Below, one piece after another: positions 7,916 through 14,667 of a stretch of 15,757 nucleotides of DNA. The translations under genes and the position numbers were made by a program. Source of the stretch: Phycisphaerae bacterium (GTDB lineage Bacteria > Planctomycetota > Phycisphaerae > JAAYCJ01); contig JAAZAW010000240.1 of NCBI GenBank assembly GCA_012514125.1, forward strand, positions 1 through 15,757, in the 5' to 3' direction. The notes beneath the pieces were generated by a model. That model searched no databases and was not told the origin of the DNA. It saw only the letters and a list, made by a program, of their open reading frames with translations. Position 1 is the first letter of the stretch. The number at the start of each line of letters is the position of its first letter.

Positions 7916-8683
7916 TTATAACCCCTGTCGAAGTTTGACCAATTCATCATGCAAAGATAGCTCTCTGTAACAGTCCCCAAAAACACATTCATAAACCAAA
8001 AGTGAACATATACCAATTCTCGCTATAGTTTTTATACAGTATTTGTAGGGTAAAGCATCACCACGTTGAAGAAGCACGATACTCATATCTGATTCAAGGT
8101 TTGCAGTAATCCCCCTTTCATTCGGATGGGCTCCAAAGTCAATTAATTCCTCATAAAGTTTATCGACAATTTCTCCCGTCTCAGAATCGATTTCTTTTAA
8201 ACACTTTTTCATATCCGTTATCGTGAAACACTTGCGAATTTTCTTCCGATTTTCTTCATTCACATGTCTACTTAACCAGAGCTTGGTTAATTCAATGTCG
8301 TCTTTTAGTTTTAAAGCGTAGAGGGAATATTCCAAGGTCAAACGCAGTAAAGGATAACACTCAGGAATCTGCCCAGCCAACCCGATTCGCATCGAGGCCA
8401 AAAATGCACCTTTTGCTCTATTAAGAAAAAAGAGAGGAACAAGTTCAGGTTCTGAAAACCCTTTTTCACGATAATATTCATTTATTTTTGTAAATATGTC
8501 CAAGATGTGATTCAAACCTTTAAAAATAGTGTTGTAATTGGCATAAGATGCAATGATATTTTGCTCCGCATCTACAACAAATTTGGTTAATGAATCTTTA
8601 CCATATCCTTGAGGTACAAGTATTTCTCTTTTCTCTGATGAAATCTGAACATCCTTTTTAAAATTCAAATTTCGTTTTTGCAT
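7916..8683 (-). CDS. Uncharacterised all-helical protein, DUF5677-like
   Basis: This 255-aa protein belongs to no family I can name with certainty. It looks soluble and helical, with no signal peptide or membrane segment. Conserved-looking motifs are the central helix ECYPLLRLTLEYSLYALKL and the segment DFGAHPNERG. The overall pattern recalls DUF5677-type proteins, some of which sit beside defence or toxin genes, but the match is by general look only. Base composition is visibly more AT-rich than the etf or mnmE-like genes, which suggests later acquisition. It has no clear Shine-Dalgarno sequence before the ATG. It follows hicA in the same direction after 95 nt, with its own candidate promoter. 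Confidence 0.75.
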   Translation of the reverse strand: MQKRNLNFKKDVQISSEKREILVPQGYGKDSLTKFVVDAEQNIIASYANYNTIFKGLNHILDIFTKINEYYREKGFSEPELVPLFFLNRAKGAFLASMRIGLAGQIPECYPLLRLTLEYSLYALKLKDDIELTKLWLSRHVNEENRKKIRKCFTITDMKKCLKEIDSETGEIVDKLYEELIDFGAHPNERGITANLESDMSIVLLQRGDALPYKYCIKTIARIGICSLLVYECVFGDCYRELSLHDELVKLRQGL

Positions 8684-8752
8684 ACAACACTTTTTGTATT
8701 TTTCCCACTTCTACAGGGACACTTGCTGTTTGGTCCTATTTTTCCATCGTCG

Positions 8753-8782
8753 ATTTTAGTAATCCTTTCCATTCTTTTTCAA
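8753..8782 (-). promoter_or_regulatory. Candidate promoter of the uncharacterised helical protein
   Basis: On the minus strand TTGAAA (8782-8777) and TAAAAT (8758-8753) are separated by 18 nt and overlap the end of hicA. A start near 8746 would give a leader of about 60 nt. It suggests that this gene can be expressed apart from hicBA. Confidence 0.4.
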
Positions 8783-9000
8783 TTTTCAAAAAAACTTCTC
8801 GGCAAACCCGATTGACGAATAATCGACAACAATGCGCCTGTCTTTATTTCTTTATGCAAAGGAACGGGAACGGTAATCGTTGAATTTGGAATGGCTTTCT
8901 GCATCACCGAATGGCTGCCGCGACAACGTACCTGAATAAACCCCTGACTCACAAGAATATCACAAACTTCTTTCCCGGATAAAATCTTTAGCTTACCCAA
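8779..9000 (-). CDS. hicA: HicA-family mRNA interferase toxin
   Basis: This 73-aa protein has the full HicA double-stranded-RNA-binding fold pattern: ILSGKEVCDILVSQGF, then RCRGSHSVMQ with the catalytic His at residue 30, then VPVPLHKEIKTGALLSIIRQSGL. HicA toxins cleave mRNA and stop growth when free of HicB. The ATG overlaps the end of hicB by 8 bp, so translation is probably coupled. The length is normal and the catalytic residue is intact, so the toxin is probably active. Confidence 0.93.
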   Translation of the reverse strand: MGKLKILSGKEVCDILVSQGFIQVRCRGSHSVMQKAIPNSTITVPVPLHKEIKTGALLSIIRQSGLPRSFFEN

Positions 9001-9223
9001 CCTTCACCTCCAGCGACGTCAGGTAGGTTTCGGTATGAAGCCGATCCTGAATTTCCTGAGAACTGGCGGATTCAAAAAAAAGTTCTATCGCTTCCTTCAA
9101 ATTTTCACGGGCCCGTTCAATGGTTTCACCCTGGCTGGCAACATCCAACTCCGGACACAACGCAACATACCCATCATCTTCACGTTGCACAATAGCGGTA
9201 AAAGTACGATTTTTCATTTTCAT
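8993..9223 (-). CDS. hicB: HicB-family antitoxin, short form
   Basis: This 76-aa antitoxin neutralises HicA by binding its active site. The partial RNase H-like fold is evident: FTAIVQREDDGYVALCPELDVASQGETIERARENLKEAIELFFE. The protein ends soon after that, without the C-terminal helix-turn-helix or ribbon-helix-helix domain of longer HicB proteins, so self-repression by direct DNA binding is doubtful. The order is hicB then hicA, the reverse of the better-known hicA-hicB arrangement. A second ATG two codons in (9217) is an equally possible start; only a weak GAAAG precedes both. Confidence 0.92.
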   Translation of the reverse strand: MKMKNRTFTAIVQREDDGYVALCPELDVASQGETIERARENLKEAIELFFESASSQEIQDRLHTETYLTSLEVKVG

Positions 9224-9271
9224 CGCTTTCTAATTAATTTTTTTAACGACTCCCACACTTCTCACCCTTTA

Positions 9272-9300
9272 ATTATACTGTTGAAACACATGAGATTCAA
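9272..9300 (-). promoter_or_regulatory. Strong candidate promoter of hicBA
   Basis: On the minus strand TTGAAT (9300-9295) and a perfect TATAAT (9277-9272) have the ideal 17-nt spacing. Transcription should start near 9265, about 42 nt before hicB. The -35 box overlaps the stop codon of the upstream lipoprotein gene. No clear inverted repeat for a repressor was seen around it. Confidence 0.65.
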
Positions 9301-9836
9301 TGGCGGGACTCATACTCCTTCCCTATCGCCGAATCCGGCAATTCAACATCCCACCCCGCCTGATTGAGTACCCATTGCGCATATGTATTACAATTAGGCC
9401 CCGCCAGATAATGAAACTCCTGACTGTACGGATACGTCCGCACACTTGCCTCCAGGACCTCCTTAACCCGCTCAGCGCCCGGACCGATCCGTTCTGCCAC
9501 CACATAACAGCCCAGCCCGAATTCCCCTTCCGGCGGATAAAGATTCTTACACACCCGGCTCAGATATCCATTACTATCCACCCAAACTTCCCAGCGATCA
9601 AATTCTTCCGAATTCGCCGATTTAACCACGAACCACGTATGAACCACCACAGGCCCCAGAAATGGCGGAGCCGCCGCATACACCCTCGCCACCGCCTGAT
9701 CCGAAACCGCCAACTCCGACAAAGGCTTATACTGCTTCTGATCCGGAATCGTCGGATCAAAAAAACAACCCGTCACAAATATTGAAAAAATTCCCCACAA
9801 AAAAAGAACCCCGATCCGCCTCGCCCCGACTAACAT
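9297..9836 (-). CDS. DUF3750-type lipoprotein
   Basis: The product is 179 aa. A lipoprotein signal peptide (residues 1-23, ARRIGVLFLWGIFSIF then VTGC) places Cys24 at the mature N terminus, so the protein is probably anchored in a membrane facing the periplasm. The rest matches what I know of DUF3750: an early VVVHTWFVVK strand with His66, a WEVW strand, YPYSQEF, then GPNCNTYAQWVLNQAG and the closing LPDSAIGKEY. Its function is unknown. The order His66, then Cys149 in an N-C-N-T context, recalls circularly permuted papain-like enzymes, but this is my inference. I chose the ATG at 9836 because GGAGGG lies about 8 nt upstream. The open frame extends to a TTG at 9860 that lacks such a site and would add eight residues before the signal peptide. 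Confidence 0.85.
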   Translation of the reverse strand: MLVGARRIGVLFLWGIFSIFVTGCFFDPTIPDQKQYKPLSELAVSDQAVARVYAAAPPFLGPVVVHTWFVVKSANSEEFDRWEVWVDSNGYLSRVCKNLYPPEGEFGLGCYVVAERIGPGAERVKEVLEASVRTYPYSQEFHYLAGPNCNTYAQWVLNQAGWDVELPDSAIGKEYESRH

Positions 9837-9917
9837 CTTCAGCCCCTCCGAAATCTCCAATTGCTCTCCCGAAATCTCATTTTACCACTCCCCCCTCCCC
9901 AAAAAAAGCCTTCACCA

Positions 9918-9932
9918 AAGGAGAATCTCCTT
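9918..9932. promoter_or_regulatory. Palindrome AAGGAGA-A-TCTCCTT in a divergent promoter region
   Basis: A perfect 7-bp inverted repeat around a single central A at 9925. With a one-base bulge it extends to CCAA/TTGG. It lies between the divergent lipoprotein gene and the MnmE-like gene and touches the candidate -35 box at 9932-9937, as an operator would. It contains a Shine-Dalgarno-like AAGGAGA, but no start codon follows at a suitable distance. Confidence 0.4.
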
Positions 9933-9961
9933 GGACAATCTCGCCTGATAACCGGTATAAC
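9932..9961 (+). promoter_or_regulatory. Candidate promoter of the MnmE-like GTPase gene
   Basis: TGGACA (9932-9937) and TATAAC (9956-9961) are separated by 18 nt. Transcription would start near 9968 and leave a leader of about 115 nt that includes repeat copy 2. Other TATA-like strings nearby (for example at 9988) lack a partner -35 box. Confidence 0.35.
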
Positions 9962-10003
9962 TAAATCATCGCAAAAATATATATCAATATAATTAGAACT
10001 ATG

Positions 10004-10050
10004 GTTTTGTTGAAAATTACAGCCCTGGTTCCCAAGCCTGTCAAAAAGGC
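10004..10050. repeat. Interspersed repeat, degenerate copy 2
   Basis: This stretch aligns in direct orientation with the repeat at 7756-7805. Both have TTTGTTGAAAA, then a CCC tract, then CCC followed by AGCCTG and a purine-rich end. The long hairpin of copy 1 is lost here; only GCCT/AGGC can still pair. Identity is partial, so common origin is probable but not certain. Confidence 0.4.
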
Positions 10051-10083
10051 ACTATACATGATGAATCAAGAACACGCAAAAAT

Positions 10084-11223
10084 ATGAATTCCAACGAAAA
10101 AAATCGATCACCCAATCCACCGAAATTGGCCCTGGCCGGCCCCTTGGGCCCTTGCGCCATCGGCGTAATCCAACTCGCAGGCAACGGATCCGTCGAACTC
10201 TTCAGCCGGTTCTTTTCACGACCCTTGCCCGATCTTCCAGGACAAATCACTCTGGGAACTTTTCATGACGGCCACAACAGACCCATCGATCAGGTGCTGG
10301 CGGTTAATCTCCCCGGTCCCATCGTCGAAATCACCTGTCACGGCGGTGTCCGAATCGTCCAGCGAATCATCGATACCCTCAAGCACGCCGGCGCAACCCT
10401 CATCGACGCCGAAACTCTCATCCCGGAATCCTTTGGCCTAGAGAAATTAGTCGAATCCGAAGCCTATCGGCTCTTACCCAACGCAAAAACCACCCTCGCC
10501 GTCAAATTCCTGCTGGCCCAAGCGCATGGCGAACTGGATAAACTGATTAAAACAGGTGGCACCGAAACATCACGCCAAGCCGCCCTCAAATACTGGCCCA
10601 CCATACGATTTTTGCTTCAAGGCCTGAAAATCGTCATCGCAGGTCCACCAAACGTCGGAAAAAGCACTCTGCTCAACGCCCTGGCGCAAAGCCCCCAAGC
10701 TCTGGTCGCGGACTTGCCCGGCACAACACGTGATTACGTCCAAATTGAAACGGAATTTTCAGGCCTGCCTGCAACACTCATCGACACCGCCGGCCTGGGC
10801 AAGACCAATGACCCCCTCGCTCAGGAAGTTCGCCGCCGTTCACTCCAACAAATCGCCGGCGCCGACCTCGTACTGATCATGCTCGACGCAGCCGATCCCG
10901 AATCAAATCAACACTTCCTCGCCGAGCTTCCTCAGAATATCTCGCGAGCAATCCTATTGATCAACAAAATCGATCTGACCCCGTCCGGTGAAATGCAGGA
11001 TTCTTCCACCCTCTCTGCTCTGTCCTTCCCACAAAGCCGGGAATCCATCTTTTTTAATACCTGGCCCGAAGTAAAAATTTCTGCTCTCAGGCAGCAAAAC
11101 CTCGACAAACTCTCAGCCCAAATCTGGAAACAAACAGGTCTGGAAGGATTTGACTACCGACACCCCACCGTTTTTTCCGAACCACTGGCCCAACGGCTTA
11201 AATCATTCAACGCAACCCAATAA
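10084..11223 (+). CDS. Divergent short MnmE/TrmE-like GTPase
   Basis: The product is 379 aa. All GTPase motifs are intact: G1 GPPNVGKS (187-194), G2 PGTTRDY (Thr214/215), G3 DTAG (234-237) and G4 NKID (294-297). The K-loop Asn and PGTTRD are as in MnmE, the tRNA wobble-uridine modification GTPase. The first 120 residues follow the MnmE N-domain (IGVIQLAG and ITCHGG), but the PPGRGGVGI and TGEDVVE-type motifs are degraded. The GEFTRRAFLNGKLDL segment is unrecognisable. The C-terminal helical part is cut short and has no CxGK catalytic Cys motif. No frame downstream restores it, so this is not a simple frameshift. It is probably a paralogue with a changed role or an unusual lineage-specific MnmE. 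I give no gene symbol because normal MnmE activity is doubtful. Confidence 0.85.
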   Translation: MNSNEKNRSPNPPKLALAGPLGPCAIGVIQLAGNGSVELFSRFFSRPLPDLPGQITLGTFHDGHNRPIDQVLAVNLPGPIVEITCHGGVRIVQRIIDTLKHAGATLIDAETLIPESFGLEKLVESEAYRLLPNAKTTLAVKFLLAQAHGELDKLIKTGGTETSRQAALKYWPTIRFLLQGLKIVIAGPPNVGKSTLLNALAQSPQALVADLPGTTRDYVQIETEFSGLPATLIDTAGLGKTNDPLAQEVRRRSLQQIAGADLVLIMLDAADPESNQHFLAELPQNISRAILLINKIDLTPSGEMQDSSTLSALSFPQSRESIFFNTWPEVKISALRQQNLDKLSAQIWKQTGLEGFDYRHPTVFSEPLAQRLKSFNATQ

Positions 11224-11331
11224 TGCGAATCTGATTCAACACTATCGCACTCTGCCCCCATCTCAAACCCACCAAAGAATGCAAAGAAGAGACTTTGGTT
11301 AACTTCTTCCTACTCCTCTTGGCCTTTCGTC

Positions 11332-12195
11332 TTAATTCATGACGATCTCCGCCGCAGCATACTTCTCATCAAACGCGTCAAACACTTCCTGAATTTGCTC
11401 ATCGCTTAAACCCAGAAGCTTGATTGCTTCAGCATCGATCGGAGTGTTTTCCATATGAAAACCAACTTTTTTTCTCATGGCCAGAACATCGGCAAGATGG
11501 GCCAACGAGGTAATTTCGTGATATTGTTCCGAGGCCTTGAGCGGTTGATGATGATAACCCGTCGTTAACTGAAACAGATGCGGAAATTTCCATTTCGTCG
11601 CCAACGCGATACCAAACGCCTGATGATCGGCTTCAAAGGTTTCCTGTTCCAGCGTATTCAGATCAGTCTTCTCTTTCCAGGCTTTTTCAATCACCTCGCC
11701 CAGTTCTTTGGAAAAAACTTGTTTTTCCACCACCAGCCCCAAATCGTGCATCAAACCACCCACAAACAGGTCGTCAACATTGTCCATCTTTCGAGCCTGC
11801 GCCAACAGCTTGCAAAACACGCCGCATGCCAAAGAATGTTGCCAGAGTTGACGTGAAGTGAATCGCTTAGATAACTCTCTACCGTTAAAGAGTTTGGCCA
11901 TCGACGTGGCAACCGCAATATTTTTCACGGTACTAAGCCCCAGTAAAACAATCGCCCGATCCACACTGCTGACTTGTCGGGGCAATCCATAAAACGCCGA
12001 ATTCACCACTTTCAAAATCTTGGCGGATAACGCCACATCGTGCTTAATCAGATTCTGAAGATCGCGGGCCGTTGCCTTGGGGTCTTCCACAATCTGTATG
12101 ATTTTCGCCGTTACTTCAGGCAGGGTGGCAATTTGGGTAACCTGCTGAATCACTTTAGCCACTTTTACGTCATTCGCTAAAGACACTATCGTCAT
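11332..12195 (-). CDS. HDOD-domain signalling protein
   Basis: This 287-aa protein is almost entirely one HDOD domain, a non-canonical relative of the HD-GYP phosphodiesterases found in bacterial signalling. The start of the domain is clear (ATLPEVTAKIIQIVEDPKAT, then KILKVVNSAFYGLPRQVSS and LLGLSTVKNIAVA). The metal-ligand-like pattern of HD enzymes is kept: His120 (LWQHS), His150-Asp151 (LMHDLG), His191, His215-His216 and Asp236. Residual catalysis is therefore possible, although HDOD proteins are usually thought to act by binding. There is no attached receiver, GGDEF or kinase domain. The ATG has AAAGG about 9 nt upstream. It stands alone, convergent with the MnmE-like gene and about 250 nt after neuC. 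Its partner is not evident. Confidence 0.92.
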   Translation of the reverse strand: MTIVSLANDVKVAKVIQQVTQIATLPEVTAKIIQIVEDPKATARDLQNLIKHDVALSAKILKVVNSAFYGLPRQVSSVDRAIVLLGLSTVKNIAVATSMAKLFNGRELSKRFTSRQLWQHSLACGVFCKLLAQARKMDNVDDLFVGGLMHDLGLVVEKQVFSKELGEVIEKAWKEKTDLNTLEQETFEADHQAFGIALATKWKFPHLFQLTTGYHHQPLKASEQYHEITSLAHLADVLAMRKKVGFHMENTPIDAEAIKLLGLSDEQIQEVFDAFDEKYAAAEIVMN

Positions 12196-12443
12196 CCTCT
12201 TCTACCTTTCAGAAAGGGGCTTGTTGAGATTCCAAAGTCAAACAACCATCTACTCTTTTGTCGGAAATTTCTAATCGTCGATTTACATCAAAAAGATTAT
12301 TTTTCAGAAAACTTCTTTGAAGACAAAATTTAACTATTAATTAATTTTCTTTTCCGAAACTTACCGGGTTGACCTTTCTTCGGAGATTAGAAGAGTGAAA
12401 TTGACGTTTTTTTCATATTTTTTGAAAATTTACCACGCCAAAA

Positions 12444-13625
12444 TCATCGGCTGCGGGGTTTGACAATCAACGATCTACTCACAGAAACTTTTGACAGGAC
12501 CTTCGACACCGTTTCACCAGCCAAACCTTGTCCGAATTTACGGCTAGGCCGAATCGTATGGGTCCGAATAAATTCCATTGCTTTGGCCAGAGCCGCCCGA
12601 ATATCTTTTTCCTTATAACCGCAATCAAAAATCGCGTTACCATTGCGCTCTCGCCCCTCCTGACGAGGACCGATATTGACGACCGCCGTGCCCAGGGCAT
12701 TCGCCTCAATAATACCGCTCGAGCTGTTGCCCATCAAAATATCCGCCGATGCCACCGCCAGCAGATACTCTTCCCGCGGAATATTCTCCACATACCCCCA
12801 CCGCCCCGTTTTATTTTTCTCAGCCAGGAATCTTTTTATCGCCTGCCGGATGCCTGAATGCCCCGGATCGTTATTAGGACCGATAATCAACCCATCGAAT
12901 CCATTGATACTCCGCAAAATCTGCGTCATAAACTCCCGTTCCTGATCAGCCCCAAATGCACAGGGATGCTGCACCAGCACCATCATGGGGTTATCGTTCC
13001 CAATACCAAGTCGATTTCGAAAATCCCGACACCTCTGAGCGTCAAATTGCTTTTTCGCCTGAAAAATTTCATCAAGCCCCAACGCGCCCATGATAAAAAT
13101 CCGATCCGCCGGTTCACCGCCGCGAATCAACCGCCGTTTCGCATCCGCTGTTCCCACAAAATGCAGACTCGCCAGCGCGCTGATTGAAAAACGAATTCGA
13201 TCATCCATATCGCCCGGGGCAATTTCCCCACCATGTAGATGGACCACCGGCACATTCGCCGTCAGCCCCGCCAAAGCCCCTCCCAAAGCCTCCACCCGAT
13301 CGCCAAGCACGACAATAAAATCACTTTCATGGTCGATCAGCCATTGTCCAAGCCCGTCAACAACTCTTCCCAGACTCGCCGGCAGTTCCCGTCGAATATC
13401 CTCGCCGTCACGGTACATCGGAATTCGCGCATCGATGGAAAATCCGTCCTGCCGAATCAGCATCTCACTTTGTCCAAAAGCTTTAAGAAGGTGAGTCCCC
13501 GTAACCGCTACCTGCAGATCAAGTTCAGGCCTGGTCTGAATTGCACGCATCAAAGACCGCAAAAGCCCATATTCCGCCCGCGTCCCGGTCAATACACAAA
13601 CATGTCGTTTTTTCCGCTTACTCAT
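12444..13625 (-). CDS. neuC: UDP-N-acetylglucosamine 2-epimerase (hydrolysing), NeuC family
   Basis: This 393-aa protein is of full family length. It begins VCVLTGTRAEYGLLRSLMRAI, the N-terminal hallmark of NeuC/LegG-type epimerases, whereas WecB-type enzymes read GTRPE. It continues with VTGTHLL, VVLGDRVEA, HLHGGE (about 131-136), a D-x-x-x-R-F-S-I-S helix, and the C-terminal GNSSSGIIEA loop that binds the UDP moiety. The enzyme should convert UDP-GlcNAc to ManNAc and UDP (or the diacetylbacillosamine equivalent), the first step to sialic- or legionaminic-type sugars. No neuB or neuA is in the window, so the end product is open. It starts 18 nt after the PfkB-family kinase gene in the same direction, hence probably in one operon. 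The Shine-Dalgarno sequence is weak (AAGAGA). Confidence 0.9.
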   Translation of the reverse strand: MSKRKKRHVCVLTGTRAEYGLLRSLMRAIQTRPELDLQVAVTGTHLLKAFGQSEMLIRQDGFSIDARIPMYRDGEDIRRELPASLGRVVDGLGQWLIDHESDFIVVLGDRVEALGGALAGLTANVPVVHLHGGEIAPGDMDDRIRFSISALASLHFVGTADAKRRLIRGGEPADRIFIMGALGLDEIFQAKKQFDAQRCRDFRNRLGIGNDNPMMVLVQHPCAFGADQEREFMTQILRSINGFDGLIIGPNNDPGHSGIRQAIKRFLAEKNKTGRWGYVENIPREEYLLAVASADILMGNSSSGIIEANALGTAVVNIGPRQEGRERNGNAIFDCGYKEKDIRAALAKAMEFIRTHTIRPSRKFGQGLAGETVSKVLSKVSVSRSLIVKPRSR

Positions 13626-13643
13626 TGCTGCAATCTCTTATTT

Positions 13644-14597
13644 TTAAACCAAAGGAGAAATTTCGGCTCTTTGACGCAACGCTTCCACTGCCTCAGGTTT
13701 GAACTCCCCCGGACCACGAGCCGTGATAGTCGCTCCTGCCGTTGCCAGCGCATCAATGAAACACCCTGCCGAATCCTTCCCCAGCGTTACTCCCGCTATG
13801 TATCCGGCAAGCATGGCGTCTCCCGCGCCAACGGTATTTTTCACCTCAGACGCCTCGATCGTCAGTTTGCCCCGAAGATCGACCGACTCGGTGAACAGAT
13901 ACGCCCCCTCCTGTCCCGCCGAAACCAGAACCACAGAAACTTTTTCTCTAAGCGCCCGGCCTGCGGCAATAATCTCATCGGATGTAAACACCTTCTGCCC
14001 CGTAAGTTCCGACAATTCTTCTATGTTGGGTTTGATCATCCATAACCCCAGAGGCTCACAGGCCTTCAAGACCTTGCCCGAACAGTCGACCGCCACCCTG
14101 GCCTTATTCATCTGGCAGATTTGCACCAGTTCGATAAAATCTTCTATACTAAGCCCAGGCGGTAATGACCCGCTAAAAGCCACCAGTGTATCGGGCCTCG
14201 CCAGCAAAGAAAGTTTTTTTCGCATCCGATTGAGGTCCGCCGGGGATACTTCAAAGCCGACATCGCGAATGTGCGTTTCAATCCGATTCACCGGATCGAT
14301 GATGGTGATGTTTTCGCGGGTCTTCTTCACGTTGGCAAATAATTGACAGGAAACCCAATCATTATTAATATAATGTTCGAAATAATCCTGCTGAGCCTTG
14401 CCGATAAAACCGATAAGCATCGTAGGAATTTTGAGTTTCCCAAGCGTTCGGGCGACGTTGACCGCTTTGCCCGCCGGTCGCCGAAACAGACGCCGACCTC
14501 GCTGATGGGCGCCGATTGTAAAATTAGGAACTTCTAACCCTTTGTCTATACTGGGATTAAGAGAAACAGTAACAATATTTGGTGAATAAATCGACAT
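13644..14597 (-). CDS. PfkB-family sugar kinase (1-phosphofructokinase/LacC type)
   Basis: This 317-aa kinase belongs to the hexose-phosphate branch of the PfkB family: VTVSLNPSIDKGLEVPNF at the N terminus, SGSLPPGL, IKPNIEELSELTG, and the second family signature NTVGAGDAMLAGYIAG with the catalytic Asp260. The first signature reads PAGKAVNVAR, where the family usually has PGGKGINVAR, so two conserved glycines are alanine. The likely reaction is ATP-dependent phosphorylation of a sugar phosphate such as fructose 1-phosphate or tagatose 6-phosphate; the substrate is not determined. I chose the ATG at 14597 because the family's first strand begins there. The longer frame to 14741 would run through the divergent promoter region and into coaE. 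There is no Shine-Dalgarno sequence, and a TATAAT box lies only 10 nt upstream, so the message may be leaderless. Confidence 0.9.
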   Translation of the reverse strand: MSIYSPNIVTVSLNPSIDKGLEVPNFTIGAHQRGRRLFRRPAGKAVNVARTLGKLKIPTMLIGFIGKAQQDYFEHYINNDWVSCQLFANVKKTRENITIIDPVNRIETHIRDVGFEVSPADLNRMRKKLSLLARPDTLVAFSGSLPPGLSIEDFIELVQICQMNKARVAVDCSGKVLKACEPLGLWMIKPNIEELSELTGQKVFTSDEIIAAGRALREKVSVVLVSAGQEGAYLFTESVDLRGKLTIEASEVKNTVGAGDAMLAGYIAGVTLGKDSAGCFIDALATAGATITARGPGEFKPEAVEALRQRAEISPLV

Positions 14598-14607
14598 AAG
14601 TGAACGT

Positions 14608-14635
14608 ATTATAATCGCCCCCGGGAGAATTCCAA
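14608..14635 (-). promoter_or_regulatory. Promoter of the kinase-neuC unit, with -10 palindrome shared with coaE
   Basis: On the minus strand TTGGAA (14635-14630), 16 nt and TATAAT (14613-14608) make a good sigma70-type promoter whose start would fall 2-4 nt before the kinase ATG. The octamer ATTATAAT (14608-14615) is its own reverse complement, so the plus strand also reads TATAAT at 14610-14615, pointing to coaE. No good plus-strand -35 box was found at the right distance. Confidence 0.5.
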
Positions 14636-14667
14636 AGATTTTTTGTCGAGTTTCAGAGACGAACTTC

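Noticed and set aside
11271..11299. ACCAAAG/CTTTGGT hairpin between the convergent MnmE-like and HDOD genes as a terminator
   Set aside because: The stem is short, the loop is 15 nt, and neither side has a proper T run. It could still help stop transcription but is not supported as an intrinsic terminator.
11224..11331. Frameshifted remainder of an MnmE C-terminal domain
   Set aside because: No frame in this gap codes for a CxGK tail or the helical segment, so the short form is not explained by a simple frameshift.
12444..13625. WecB-type non-hydrolysing UDP-GlcNAc 2-epimerase
   Set aside because: The N-terminal motif is GTRAEYG, as in the hydrolysing NeuC group, not the GTRPE form.
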